Assembly: GCF_001375555.1 (NCBI RefSeq)
Contig: NZ_CTDZ01000009.1
Span: forward strand, 2,845,758 to 2,909,757
Direction of reading: 5' to 3'
Source of the DNA: Numidum massiliense
GTDB lineage: Bacteria; Bacillota; Bacilli; Thermoactinomycetales; Novibacillaceae
DNA: 64,000 nucleotides
Shown: positions 38,208 to 47,108 of the stretch, one piece after another
Layout: every line of letters starts with the position of its first letter
Position numbering within the stretch: the stretch's first letter is position 1
Notes under the pieces: model-generated
Told to the model about the DNA's origin: nothing
Seen by the model: only the letters and a program-made list of their open reading frames with translations
Databases searched by the model: none
Translations under genes and position numbers: made by a program

Positions 38208-38624
38208 TTAATTTTGACCTAGTTTCTTTATAAATTTCTCCAACAGATCTGTGTACTCTTTCGCGTCCTCTTCACCAATCCACCCGAGATCATCTAAATT
38301 ATCCATAATACTAGTTGTTAACTCTGTCAACGTTTCCACTTTATCCGCATACACCGAGCGATCTAGCTCGTATAATAACTCCAAAAATTGCCCGTCATAA
38401 AGTTCCCCCGCTAAAGGATCTTCTTTGAGAAACTGTATGGCTTTTTCTACCCCCAAGTCAATTAACACGTTTTGGCCTATCATCCTATAGACGTCATTAA
38501 CATCGATGTCATCAACTGTTTTTTCTATAAAGGTACTGTACCACTTTTCCAGGGCGTACTTTGGATTTTTTGCTGCGGGAGGCATACTATAAATCTCCTT
38601 AATCTTTCTTCCGTCGGACATCAT
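38208..38624 (-). CDS. CdiI-like immunity protein
   Basis: 138 residues, helical and acidic, cytosolic. The pattern (YALEKWYSTFIEKTVDDIDV, MIGQNVLIDLGVEKAIQFLK, GELYDGQFLELLYEL) resembles CdiI_3-type contact-dependent inhibition immunity proteins. It precedes the SUKH gene by 48 bases in the same direction, so both are probably co-transcribed. The call rests on pattern resemblance only. Confidence 0.55.
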   Translation of the reverse strand: MMSDGRKIKEIYSMPPAAKNPKYALEKWYSTFIEKTVDDIDVNDVYRMIGQNVLIDLGVEKAIQFLKEDPLAGELYDGQFLELLYELDRSVYADKVETLTELTTSIMDNLDDLGWIGEEDAKEYTDLLEKFIKKLGQN

Positions 38625-38735
38625 TTTATCCTTCCGTAAGGATCGAATAATTTATCGAACACCTTTAGTTCCGGATGGATGGTAACTATTAGTCACGCAA
38701 ATTCACGGGAATTGGCGATGAGCCGAAAATACTAG

Positions 38736-38940
38736 CTAAATGTATCTAATGACAATAATACTTTCACCACCTTTTCTATCAAATACCGATACAATGCGAC
38801 CCCATTGATAATCATATGGCGGGAGGCCTAACATTGATTCAAGCCATTCGTCATGTTTTTTTTCTTTTTCATTTCATTATCCAGAGACCAGTCAATCCAT
38901 GATTCACCTGGTGTGTCTTCCGAAAGATGTATACTGTTAA
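38736..38940 (-). pseudogene. Gene 3' remnant cut by the ISL3 element
   Basis: Minus-strand frames read SIHLSEDTPGESWIDWSLDN then, after a shift at an A-rich run, HDEWLESMLGLPPYDYQWGR and IIVIRYI-stop at 38736. Its 5' part is missing and the insertion sequence begins about 20 bases upstream. Probably another small immunity-type gene. No family recognised. Confidence 0.5.
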
Positions 38941-39037
38941 GGAACCCGCTTAAAAAATAAAGGCTTCCTCGCTAAAGCTGATGGGTATTGCTGATTCCAA
39001 AGTTGTCCATACTGCTAAAAAAGATAGAAAAGGCGGT

Positions 39038-40291
39038 ATGGTTACTATGTGGATCACATCAGAGAATACCACGTTAATTAAGCTATTGCAGTCGGCGCTC
39101 TTAATCGAAAAACCTTGGGAATTAACAGTCATGGCGTACGACGAAGAACAGGAACAATGGAACCTGTATCTCGATTTCCCTCGTGGTGCCGAATTTCCAT
39201 GTCCAACGTGTGGAACCCCCTCCAAAGCATACGATGTTTCTTCAAAATCATGGCGGCACTTAGATTTTTGGGAGTGGAAAACGTATGTCCATGCCCGTGT
39301 CCCTCGTGTAACCTGTCGTCAATGTCATAAGGTCATCACTGTACACGTCAGCTGGTCTCGACCCTCATCCCATTTTACCTGGCATTTCGAATCCTACGCG
39401 ATGCGCCTAATGTCGGAAATGCCAGTGAAGGCTGCCTCTCGTGAACTACGTGAACATGACACGCGGTTATGGCGCATTTTTCGCCATTACGTGGAAAGAG
39501 CCATGGAGGAACTTGACCTGTCTAATGTAAAGCGTGTCGCGATAGACGAAACGTCCTCTCGTAAAGGTCACCAGTACATCACCTTGTTTGTGGATGCGGA
39601 TCGTAAACTGGTTCTATTTGCTGTCGAAGGAAAGGGCTCGGAGACGATCCATCGCTTTCGAGAGCACTTATCCAGCAACGGGGTAGATGCAGATCAAATC
39701 GCTGAAATGTGCTGTGACATGTCCCCCGCTTTTATTAGGGGGATTCAGGACGCCTTTCCGCACGCCCAGATCACATTCGACAAGTTTCATGTGATGAAAA
39801 TGGTTAACGAGGCAGTCGACGACGTCCGAAAGGAAGAGCAAAAACAGACGCCGGAGTTACATAAAACCAAATATATTTGGCTTAAGAACGAAGATATGTT
39901 AACCAACGATCAAAAGAAAACACTCGAGCGATTAAAAGATGGTAACCTTAAAACGGGGCGGGCGTATCGAATGAAACTGGCTTTACAGGATTTATGGCAG
40001 GTTAACCAACTCTTTGCCGACATTTTCTTAGATGAATGGTTAGGCTGGGCAACACGCTCGCAATTACCCCCATTTATACGTGTCTCAAAGACGATAAAGA
40101 AACATAAGGAGGGTATTTTGCGCTGGTTTACAACACGTATGACTAACGGTCTTTTAGAAGGTCTCAATAGCCTTATACAGGCGGCAAAGCGAAGGGCACG
40201 TGGTTACCGTAATCCCCAAAATCTCATTCATATGGTGTACATGACTGCAAACAAGTTGTACATTCGGGCTTGCGCGTCGAGGCAAGCATAA
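39038..40291 (+). CDS. ISL3-family transposase
   Basis: 417 residues from ATG at 39038 (AAGG upstream; ATG at 39047 also possible). N-terminal zinc finger C-x2-C ... CRQC, helix-turn-helix, and the DDE domain: VAIDETSSRKGHQYITLF (first Asp), CCDMSPAFIRGI and ITFDKFHVMKMVNEAVD (second Asp region), and the C-terminal GLLEGLNSLIQAAKRRARGY with the Glu. It is full-length without frameshifts and likely active. Confidence 0.93.
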   Translation: MVTMWITSENTTLIKLLQSALLIEKPWELTVMAYDEEQEQWNLYLDFPRGAEFPCPTCGTPSKAYDVSSKSWRHLDFWEWKTYVHARVPRVTCRQCHKVITVHVSWSRPSSHFTWHFESYAMRLMSEMPVKAASRELREHDTRLWRIFRHYVERAMEELDLSNVKRVAIDETSSRKGHQYITLFVDADRKLVLFAVEGKGSETIHRFREHLSSNGVDADQIAEMCCDMSPAFIRGIQDAFPHAQITFDKFHVMKMVNEAVDDVRKEEQKQTPELHKTKYIWLKNEDMLTNDQKKTLERLKDGNLKTGRAYRMKLALQDLWQVNQLFADIFLDEWLGWATRSQLPPFIRVSKTIKKHKEGILRWFTTRMTNGLLEGLNSLIQAAKRRARGYRNPQNLIHMVYMTANKLYIRACASRQA

Positions 40292-40317
40292 CTAGCCTTT
40301 CCGCTTAGCTGCCCCAT

Positions 40318-40374
40318 CTCATAGACGAAAGCAGGAGTCAAGCGCTTTTCTTGACGGCTGCTTTCGTCTATGAG
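40318..40374. other. Long perfect hairpin inside the IS 3' end
   Basis: A 17-bp perfect stem (CTCATAGACGAAAGCAG at 40318-40334 with its complement at 40358-40374) encloses a second small stem (TCAAG/CTTGA). It follows the transposase stop by 27 bases and is followed by AACCTTTTAAG. It may be the transposase terminator or a structure that keeps outside transcription out. Confidence 0.75.
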
Positions 40375-40574
40375 AACCTTTTAAGCGCGAAAAGGCTCCC
40401 ATGGTTTACCCATGAGAAAGAGCGAAGAGCCATTTTTTATAAGGTCATCGACCTCGGGAACAAATATTTGCGGTAGTTTCTCTGTGACTAGTTGTGGCTT
40501 AAAGAGACTGGAATTCAGAATCCTCTTGCGGTGGGCGTTTACATATTAATGGTTTAATAATTCAAGGAGTCGTA

Positions 40575-41030
40575 TTAAATAAGTCGTGATTTTAGTGCAT
40601 CTTCGAGCATAGCGTCAAAGTCTTCGTATGTACTCATGGGTGTTCCTGAAGGCTTATCAAGTTCCAAATAAACCCCCTTTATTCTATCCAAACAATACCA
40701 CGCAACATCAGAGTCCCCAAAGAAAAGGAACCTTTTTTGCCACTCATTGTCATACTATATCTTATTTGTATCTACAAACCCGCAAATTTGATCATTAATT
40801 ATTTCACCGATTAAGAATTTATCAACCTCATAAATAACTAGCCCGTTGAAATCCAATCCATTAGTAACCTTAAGAAATTCCAGGTATCCAGCGGGCAGTT
40901 TAGAACAATCTAATTCCTCTCTAACCTTATGCACCATTTGCCTAATGGCATTCGCGTCTGCTGGGCTCTGAATTCCATTTCCGTACTTGGCCTCAATTTC
41001 TTGTATTTTTAGCGGTAAGTCCTTCCACAT
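40575..41030 (-). pseudogene. SMI1/KNR4 (YrhA-type) gene with in-frame TAG
   Basis: The first 91 codons (from ATG at 41030) give a SUKH/YrhA-type start ending GFVDTNKI. A TAG stop at 40757-40755 is followed in the same frame by 59 more codons that continue the family exactly (YDNEWQKRFLFFGDSDVAWY, LELDKPSGTPMSTYEDFDAM, LEDALKSRLI-stop). A single base change would restore a 151-residue protein. It is thus a recent nonsense pseudogene or, less likely, a read-through gene. Confidence 0.85.
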
Positions 41031-41451
41031 ATATTATCCTTCCTAAAAAAACCCTTCGGATACATGATCCCTTTCGGCATCGGCGGAGAATCTATTTCGA
41101 TTCCGGGGATGAATCTCACACACGATCACTTTTTGGCGGCTCATCTGGTGATTTCCCAAGGGCTTCTGAGGTCATTTGCTCTGGTGCAAACTAGTTGCAA
41201 CAGATCACAGGCAGGAAGCGCGACGTACGGCGAGTCTTCGGCAATAAATTGCTCGAGCGCGTGCAAAGAAGAGAAAATCGGAAGCATATTAATTGATAAA
41301 TTGACCATTATTCACGTACGATTCTAATTTACACTATTGTCCTATTACTGGCAATACCTTTGTTTTATTTCTAACAAAAAAGTGTCACAAAAAGGGCTAC
41401 TGCTGAACAAAGTCACCTCTCGAATAGCTGTATGTACATGAATCTCCCGTT
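41031..41451. other. Decayed stretch between immunity gene and IS256 remnant
   Basis: No intact gene. On the minus strand LHALEQFIAEDSPYVALPAC and a short continuation to a stop (about 41280-41140) look protein-like but match no family I know. The remainder is AT-rich and featureless. Confidence 0.35.
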
Positions 41452-41717
41452 TTTCCGGAAAAATACTGCAAGCGGCTGCGTACAACTAACAGCGTCGAAA
41501 GGCTCCACGAGGAAATTCGTCGTGAACGGGTCATTAGTACTTTACCGAATCGTCAATCGATCGTACGCTTAATCGGCGCGTTGTTCATGGAAAAAGATAA
41601 GCAGTGGGAGAGCGGTAGGGGGTATCTTGGACCGCGTACTTTGAGTGGCGAAGGACAAAAGAGTTCGCCACCAAAGTCACTCACATCGTGCAGGCTTTAC
41701 ATGGCGGGGCGGGCATG
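41452..41717 (+). pseudogene. IS256-family transposase C-terminal remnant
   Basis: The plus strand encodes FPEKYCKRLRTTNSVERLHE, IRRERVISTLPNRQSIVRLI and GALFMEKDKQWESGR in one frame, the conserved C-terminus of IS256/Mutator transposases. The catalytic N-terminal part is absent. No clear inverted repeat remains. Confidence 0.8.
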
Positions 41718-41894
41718 ATCGGCTGGTTCGCCGTGCGGTATGTCATTTCACATCCGCCCAAGCGCAAGAAATCATGCCCGTAGAAGCTCCATGTCAAGCC
41801 GTCATCGGCGCTCATTCTAGCTGAGGTTATTTTTACACATAAATTAGGGTTTGATCTTGCTTGGGTCAATTAAATCATAATGTTTTATAAATAA

Positions 41895-43346
41895 TCAATC
41901 ATTGTAAATAAAAGCCACTGCTTTCATCGCTTTCTCCCCAATATCCTGGCGGTAGTGTCGGTCCGTAAAATGAATGCCCTGCACGGCATCGTATGCACGC
42001 TGCTGGGCGTCTTGTAAGGAAACGCCCAAAGCCGTTACACCTAACACGCGCCCGCCGTTCGTGACGAGCTGTCCCGCTTCGTCGATTTTCGTGCCCGCAT
42101 GAAACGCGTACACATCAGGCACTGCCTCGTCCCTGTCGCGCGGCACACAATCGTCGTGCAGGTCATCGTTACGCGCGGCTCTATCGTCGTACATGCCGTC
42201 ATTGCACTGCACGCTATCGTCGTGTGGCTCATCGTCGTGTGGACCACCATTGCGCGTAGCATTATCGTCGTGTGGCACATCGCCTAACGACGGCAGGCCG
42301 TCGATCGGATGCCCTTTTTCGAAGTCGCCGGGATAACCGCCGGAAGTGAGGACGACACAAAGCGCAGCCCGCGAATCCCACTCCAACGCGACCTGATCGA
42401 GTGTCCCGTTACTCGTCGCTCGTAACACAGGCAATAAATCGCCGTTCAGCCGCGGCAACACGACTTGTGTCTCCGGATCGCCGAAGCGCACGTTGAATTC
42501 GATCACTTTCAGCCCTTCGGCTGTGTGCATGAGACCTGCGTACAGCACACCGCGAAAGTCGAGCCCTTCCGCTTCCATCGCCTCGGCCATCGGTTGCAAC
42601 ACTTGTGTGACCGCCTGCTGTATAAGCTCCGCATCGAAGTGGGGCACAGGTGAATAAGCGCCCATGCCACCCGTATTTGGCCCGGTATCACCGTCGTATA
42701 CCGCTTTATGATCTTGCGCTTCGACCATCGGCACAACGGTGCGGCCAGCAACGAATGCCATCAGGGACAACTCTTCCCCGCGCAAACATTGCTCCACGAC
42801 GACTTCGTCTCCCGCCGTACCAAACACGCGGTCACACATGATGCGCTCAAGTGCCTGCTCTGCTTCATCTAACGTCTCGGCGACGGTCACGCCTTTGCCC
42901 GCGGCTAAACCGTCCGCCTTAATGACGATCGGTGCGCCGACGCGCCGCACGTAACGGCGCGCTTCTTCGTAATCGGAGAACGTGCGGTAATCCGCTGTCG
43001 GCACGCCGTATGTCGCCATTAACTGTTTGGCGTACGCTTTACTGCCTTCGATTTTGGCTGCACGCCGGTTCGGTCCGAAAATCGGCAAACCCCGTTCGGT
43101 AAAATAGTCGACAATCCCGTCAAACAGCGGTTGCTCTGGCCCGACGACAGTATAGTCGATACGTTCGGCGACGGCGAACGCCGCCAATCGGGCAAAATCG
43201 TTTGCCTGAATATCGACACACGTCGCCACCGCGGCGATCCCTCCGTTTCCCGGGGCACAAAAAACAGTCTCTACGCCTTTACTTTGCTGCAACTTCCAAC
43301 AGAGGGCGTGTTCCCGCCCACCACTGCCGACAACGAGTACGCGCAT
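41895..43346 (-). CDS. purD: Phosphoribosylamine-glycine ligase with repeat insertion
   Basis: 483 residues against about 420 usual. ATP-grasp enzyme: VVGSGGREHALCWKL, FGPNRRAAKIEGSKAYAKQL, IKADGLAAGKGV, YDGDTGPNTGGMGAYSPV, IEFNVRFGDPETQ. It joins glycine to 5-phosphoribosylamine, step two of purine synthesis. Residues about 354-408 are an extra Asp/His/Asn/Arg repeat (HDD recurs six times) placed between LPSLG and VYAFHAGT, in a surface loop of the last domain; the catalytic core is intact. Last gene of the pur operon; GGAGAGAGG precedes the ATG. Confidence 0.95.
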   Translation of the reverse strand: MRVLVVGSGGREHALCWKLQQSKGVETVFCAPGNGGIAAVATCVDIQANDFARLAAFAVAERIDYTVVGPEQPLFDGIVDYFTERGLPIFGPNRRAAKIEGSKAYAKQLMATYGVPTADYRTFSDYEEARRYVRRVGAPIVIKADGLAAGKGVTVAETLDEAEQALERIMCDRVFGTAGDEVVVEQCLRGEELSLMAFVAGRTVVPMVEAQDHKAVYDGDTGPNTGGMGAYSPVPHFDAELIQQAVTQVLQPMAEAMEAEGLDFRGVLYAGLMHTAEGLKVIEFNVRFGDPETQVVLPRLNGDLLPVLRATSNGTLDQVALEWDSRAALCVVLTSGGYPGDFEKGHPIDGLPSLGDVPHDDNATRNGGPHDDEPHDDSVQCNDGMYDDRAARNDDLHDDCVPRDRDEAVPDVYAFHAGTKIDEAGQLVTNGGRVLGVTALGVSLQDAQQRAYDAVQGIHFTDRHYRQDIGEKAMKAVAFIYND

Positions 43347-43374
43347 CGTTTTTGCCTCTCTCCTTTGGAAAAAA

Positions 43375-45015
43375 TTAATGTTTGAAGTGACGGACTCCCG
43401 TCATGACCATCGTCATCCCGTGTGCGTCGCACACGTCGATCGAATCTTGATCCCGCTTCGAGCCGCCCGGTTGAATGACGGCCGTAATGCCTGCCGCAGC
43501 AGCGGCTTCCATCGTGTCTGGCATCGGAAAGAACGCATCGGAGGCGAGTACAGCGCCGCGCGCTTTTTCCCCCGCCTGTTCGAGAGCAATCTTTGCCGCG
43601 CCGACGCGGTTCATCTGTCCCGCTCCGACGCCGATCGTCTGATTGTCCTTCGCAAGCACAATCGCGTTCGACTTCACGTGTTTGACGACGCGCCAAGCGA
43701 AGAGCAATTGTTCCCATTCCGCAGCCGACGGTTCGCGTTTCGTGGCGATGCGGCACGCGTCTTGATCCAACTTGTGCACGTCGGCTTGCTGCACAAGTAA
43801 ACCGCCTTGCACCGATTGCATCTTATACGTCGCTCTGGCTACTCCCGCCGTGTGCATTCGCAGGAGGCGCAAGTTTTTCTTCGTTTGTAAAATAGCGAGT
43901 GCCTCCGAGGTAAAGTCGGGAGCAAGGACGATTTCGAGAAAAATGTCGTGCATGCGCCGCGCGGTCGCTTCGTCGACGGGGCGGTTCGTCGCGACGATTC
44001 CCCCGAAGATCGACGTCGGATCAGCTGCATACGCCTTCTCATACGCCTCGCGAACCGTTGCGCCGAGGCCGACGCCACACGGATTCATATGTTTCACCGC
44101 GACGACGGCTGGTGCGGAAAACTCGCTGACCATTTCCCACGCCGCGTTGGCGTCGTTAATGTTGTTGTACGACAGTTCTTTTCCGTTCAACTGCTCACTG
44201 GCGGGCAAACCGATAATGGTGTTCGGTTCGCGGTAAAAAGCGGCCGATTGGTGCGGGTTTTCCCCGTAACGCAGCGTCTGCACGCGTTCAAAGGGGAGCG
44301 TCAACCGTTCCGGATAGGTACCATCAGAAGCAGTAGCTGCTGTGATCGCTTTTTTCGCTGTTGTAGACACTTCCTTTGTTACTGCTGCTTTCTCTGCCAC
44401 AGCCGCTTCGGAAGTTGTATCTGGGGCCGATTCGGTTTCCTGCGTAAAGTAGGCAGCGATCACACTGTCGTAAAAAGCGGTGTGGCGGAACACTTTAGCC
44501 GCGAGCCGCCGCCGCCAAGTGGGGGACGTCTCACCGTGTGCCCGCAATTGCCCCACGAGTGCTGCATAGTCGGCCGGATCGACGACGACGGTGACGGCCG
44601 CACAGTTTTTTGCCGCTGCACGCAACATGCTCGGTCCGCCGATGTCGATGTTTTCAATCGCCTCATCCCACGCGACACCTTCTTTGGCCACCGTCTCTTG
44701 AAACGGATATAAGTTGACGACGACGAGGTCGATCGGTGTGATGTTCAGCTCGGCCAACTGATCGCTGTGCTGCGTAAGGTCCCGCCGCGCTAAAATGCCA
44801 CTATGGATGTGCGGGTGTAACGTTTTGACGCGGCCGTCCAATATTTCCGGGAAGCCGGTCACGTCGGAAATACCGACGACCGGGAGACCGGCTTCTTCAA
44901 GTGTGCGGTACGTTCCTCCCGTCGAGACGACCTCCCAGCCTAACGCCGTCAGCTCGCGCACGAGTTCGACGATTCCCGTTTTGTCTGACACGCTAACAAG
45001 CGCCCGTTTTTTCAT
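43375..45015 (-). CDS. purH: Bifunctional AICAR transformylase/IMP cyclohydrolase
   Basis: 546 residues from ATG at 45015 (AAAGAGG eight bases upstream); usual length about 512. N-terminal cyclohydrolase (ALVSVSDKTGIVELVRELT, VSTGGTYRTLEEAGL), then transformylase (LRYGENPHQSAAFYRE, AVKHMNPCGVG, SDAFFPMPD). Catalyses the last two steps to IMP. Extra residues sit in an Ala/Thr/Glu-rich stretch (ESAPDTTSEAAVAEKAAVTK and on) between the two domains, about residues 190-228. The domain junction tolerates this. Confidence 0.96.
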   Translation of the reverse strand: MKKRALVSVSDKTGIVELVRELTALGWEVVSTGGTYRTLEEAGLPVVGISDVTGFPEILDGRVKTLHPHIHSGILARRDLTQHSDQLAELNITPIDLVVVNLYPFQETVAKEGVAWDEAIENIDIGGPSMLRAAAKNCAAVTVVVDPADYAALVGQLRAHGETSPTWRRRLAAKVFRHTAFYDSVIAAYFTQETESAPDTTSEAAVAEKAAVTKEVSTTAKKAITAATASDGTYPERLTLPFERVQTLRYGENPHQSAAFYREPNTIIGLPASEQLNGKELSYNNINDANAAWEMVSEFSAPAVVAVKHMNPCGVGLGATVREAYEKAYAADPTSIFGGIVATNRPVDEATARRMHDIFLEIVLAPDFTSEALAILQTKKNLRLLRMHTAGVARATYKMQSVQGGLLVQQADVHKLDQDACRIATKREPSAAEWEQLLFAWRVVKHVKSNAIVLAKDNQTIGVGAGQMNRVGAAKIALEQAGEKARGAVLASDAFFPMPDTMEAAAAAGITAVIQPGGSKRDQDSIDVCDAHGMTMVMTGVRHFKH

Positions 45016-45127
45016 CAGTTTACGCCTCTTTCCTTCGCTATTGGATAACACTATCGATTCATTCGCTTCGTTTTTGCGACAGCTGTCGCTGATTACTACC
45101 GCTTACTGACGCTTTTTTAGTTACACG

Positions 45128-45697
45128 CTACTGTGTTTCCTCAATTAAGCGGCGTATGACTTCCGGATACAATTCGTGTTCGACCGCCTGAATTTTTGCC
45201 GTTAGTGTCTCACGGCTGTCCGTTTCCGCCACTGACACTGCCCGCTGGGCGATGATCGGGCCGGTGTCCATCCCCGCGTCGACGTAGTGCACCGTCACGC
45301 CCGTCACTTTCACCCCGTGCTGCAGCGCTTGTCCGATTGCGTCTTTTCCCGGAAAAGAAGGTAGCAGCGAGGGGTGGATGTTGACAATCCGCCCGGCGAA
45401 TTTATCTAGCAATGTCGGTCCGATTAGGCGCATGTAGCCGGCGAGCACGAGCCACGAAACGTCGTAACGTCGAAGGACGTCTCGCACGGCCGCCTCATAC
45501 GCCGCTTTGTCGGAAAACGTGCGCGGGGCAAACGCATGCTGGGGTACGCCGAGTCGCTCTGCCCGTTCGAGCACTGTCGCGCCAGGACGGTCACAAATGA
45601 GGACCGATACGGGGACGCGCCACCCTTCCTGCTGGCTCACTTCAACGAGTCGCGCAAAATTAGAACCGCTCCCCGAGGCGAATACTGCGATGGTCAC
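45128..45697 (-). CDS. purN: Phosphoribosylglycinamide formyltransferase
   Basis: 189 residues from GTG at 45697, which has AAGGGGG seven bases upstream and overlaps the purM stop by four bases (GTGA). Begins [18 protein letters not shown]; folate-site motifs [12 protein letters not shown]-like [23 protein letters not shown] (catalytic His/Asn) and [13 protein letters not shown]. Transfers a formyl group from 10-formyl-THF to GAR. Confidence 0.95.
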   Translation of the reverse strand: MTIAVFASGSGSNFARLVEVSQQEGWRVPVSVLICDRPGATVLERAERLGVPQHAFAPRTFSDKAAYEAAVRDVLRRYDVSWLVLAGYMRLIGPTLLDKFAGRIVNIHPSLLPSFPGKDAIGQALQHGVKVTGVTVHYVDAGMDTGPIIAQRAVSVAETDSRETLTAKIQAVEHELYPEVIRRLIEETQ

Positions 45698-46968
45698 GAC
45701 CAATCCCCCTTAAGCGTTACGCGTGTGGGATTGGCTGTATCGCCTACTTCGACAGTAGCGTCTCCACTTGTTGCACCGTCTGCACCGACAGTAACGTCTA
45801 CACCGACAGTTACATCTCCTGCAGCCTTTTCCTCTCCACCGGCTTTGTTCCCTCCGTCTTTCTCCGATAACTCTTGAGGTACGACCGCACCGATGCGGTA
45901 AGCCTGTTCCCCTAAGGCATTAGCCCTTTCGATGACGGCGTCGGCCTCCTGCTCCGGAACGGCCAGCACGAAGCCGATGCCACAGTTGAACGTTTGCGCC
46001 ATCTCCTCCGGCGATAATTTGCCCGCGCGGCGCACGACGTCAAAAATTGTCGGTACGGGCCACGTGCCCCATGTGATCTCGGCCGCTAACCCGTCGGGTA
46101 GCATGCGGGGCACATTTTCAAAAAAGCCGCCACCGGTAATGTGGCTCATACCGTTTAGCGTGTGTTCCCGCAAAAGGGTCAGTACTGTGCGCACGTAAAT
46201 GCGTGTCGGGGTGAGCAATTCTTCTCCGAGCGTTTTCCCGTCAGCTGCCGGCGACATCTTTTCATGCGGCGCGATCCCACCGATTGCGGCGACAACATCC
46301 GCCACAGGCCTCTTCAGCAGCGTTGAGTCAGGGTCGACGAGCAGCCGCCGCACGAGAGAAAACCCGTTGCTATGCAGCCCCGAAGAGGCGAGTCCGATCA
46401 AAGCGTCCCCAGCCTGGATGCGCACCCCGGTGACGAGGTGTTCCCGCTCGGCAATGCCGACGCAAAATCCGGCCACATCGTACTCGCCGCGCGCGTACAT
46501 TCCCGGCATTTCGGCGGTCTCCCCGCCGATCAAGGCACACCCGGCCTGTGCACAGCCGTCGGCGATCCCTTTGACGACTGCCTCTGCCTGTTCCGGCTGA
46601 AGCTCTCCCGTCGCCAAATAGTCGAGGAAAAACAGCGGTTCCGCACCTTGCACGGCGACGTCGTTCACGCACATCGCCACACAGTCGACCCCAATCGTGT
46701 CATGTCGATCGAGGGCAAAGGCAAGCTTCAATTTTGTCCCTACCCCGTCTGTCCCGGCGACGAGTACCGGTTCGCGGTAACCGGCGGGAAGGGCGAATAA
46801 ACCGCCGAACGCCCCTAAACCGCTCAGCACTTCCGGCCGCGCCGTGCGCGCCACGTGCTGCTTAATCCGCGCGACTGTTTCGTACCCCGCTTCGAGATTG
46901 ACGCCCGCGCAGGCATACGCTTTGTTAACACTGTTCTGACCGGCTCCGCTATTTTCCGTTGCACTCAC
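45694..46968 (-). CDS. purM: AIR synthase with repeat-bearing C-terminal extension
   Basis: 424 residues from GTG at 46968 (GGGGAG upstream); usual length about 346. Core motifs: [39 protein letters not shown] and [15 protein letters not shown]. Closes the imidazole ring, FGAM to AIR. After the end of the domain (IGAVVPQ) about 65 extra residues follow, rich in Gly, Val, Ala and Asp, with VTVGVD and VTVGAD repeated. These are absent from normal PurM and run up to the purN start. Probably disordered. Confidence 0.94.
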   Translation of the reverse strand: MSATENSGAGQNSVNKAYACAGVNLEAGYETVARIKQHVARTARPEVLSGLGAFGGLFALPAGYREPVLVAGTDGVGTKLKLAFALDRHDTIGVDCVAMCVNDVAVQGAEPLFFLDYLATGELQPEQAEAVVKGIADGCAQAGCALIGGETAEMPGMYARGEYDVAGFCVGIAEREHLVTGVRIQAGDALIGLASSGLHSNGFSLVRRLLVDPDSTLLKRPVADVVAAIGGIAPHEKMSPAADGKTLGEELLTPTRIYVRTVLTLLREHTLNGMSHITGGGFFENVPRMLPDGLAAEITWGTWPVPTIFDVVRRAGKLSPEEMAQTFNCGIGFVLAVPEQEADAVIERANALGEQAYRIGAVVPQELSEKDGGNKAGGEEKAAGDVTVGVDVTVGADGATSGDATVEVGDTANPTRVTLKGDWS

Positions 46969-47108
46969 TATGCCGTCTCTCCCCACAAAATTTTTCTTGA
47001 ATCTCGGCGTCCGCTTTTCCCTCCGCTATCTCCTATCTGTACATGACGGGATTGCTATTTATCGCTCCCCAATATAAAGGAGGAAACCTCTTAATGGACT
47101 GAGCGTCT

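Larger units (their letters stand above)
38962..40431 (+). mobile_element. ISL3-family insertion sequence
   Basis: One transposase gene flanked by imperfect inverted repeats of about 25 bases: the left end begins GGCTTCCTCGCT (38962) and runs to ATGGGTA (38987); the right end, read on the minus strand from 40431, is GGCTCTTCGCT ... ATGGGTA (40407). Both ends are preceded outside by an A6T-type run. It sits inside the immunity-gene island and truncates the remnant at 38736-38940. Confidence 0.85.

Noticed and set aside
41064-41327. 87-codon plus-strand frame in the island
   Set aside because: No ribosome binding site and no family; the minus strand of the same stretch looks more protein-like but is also decayed.
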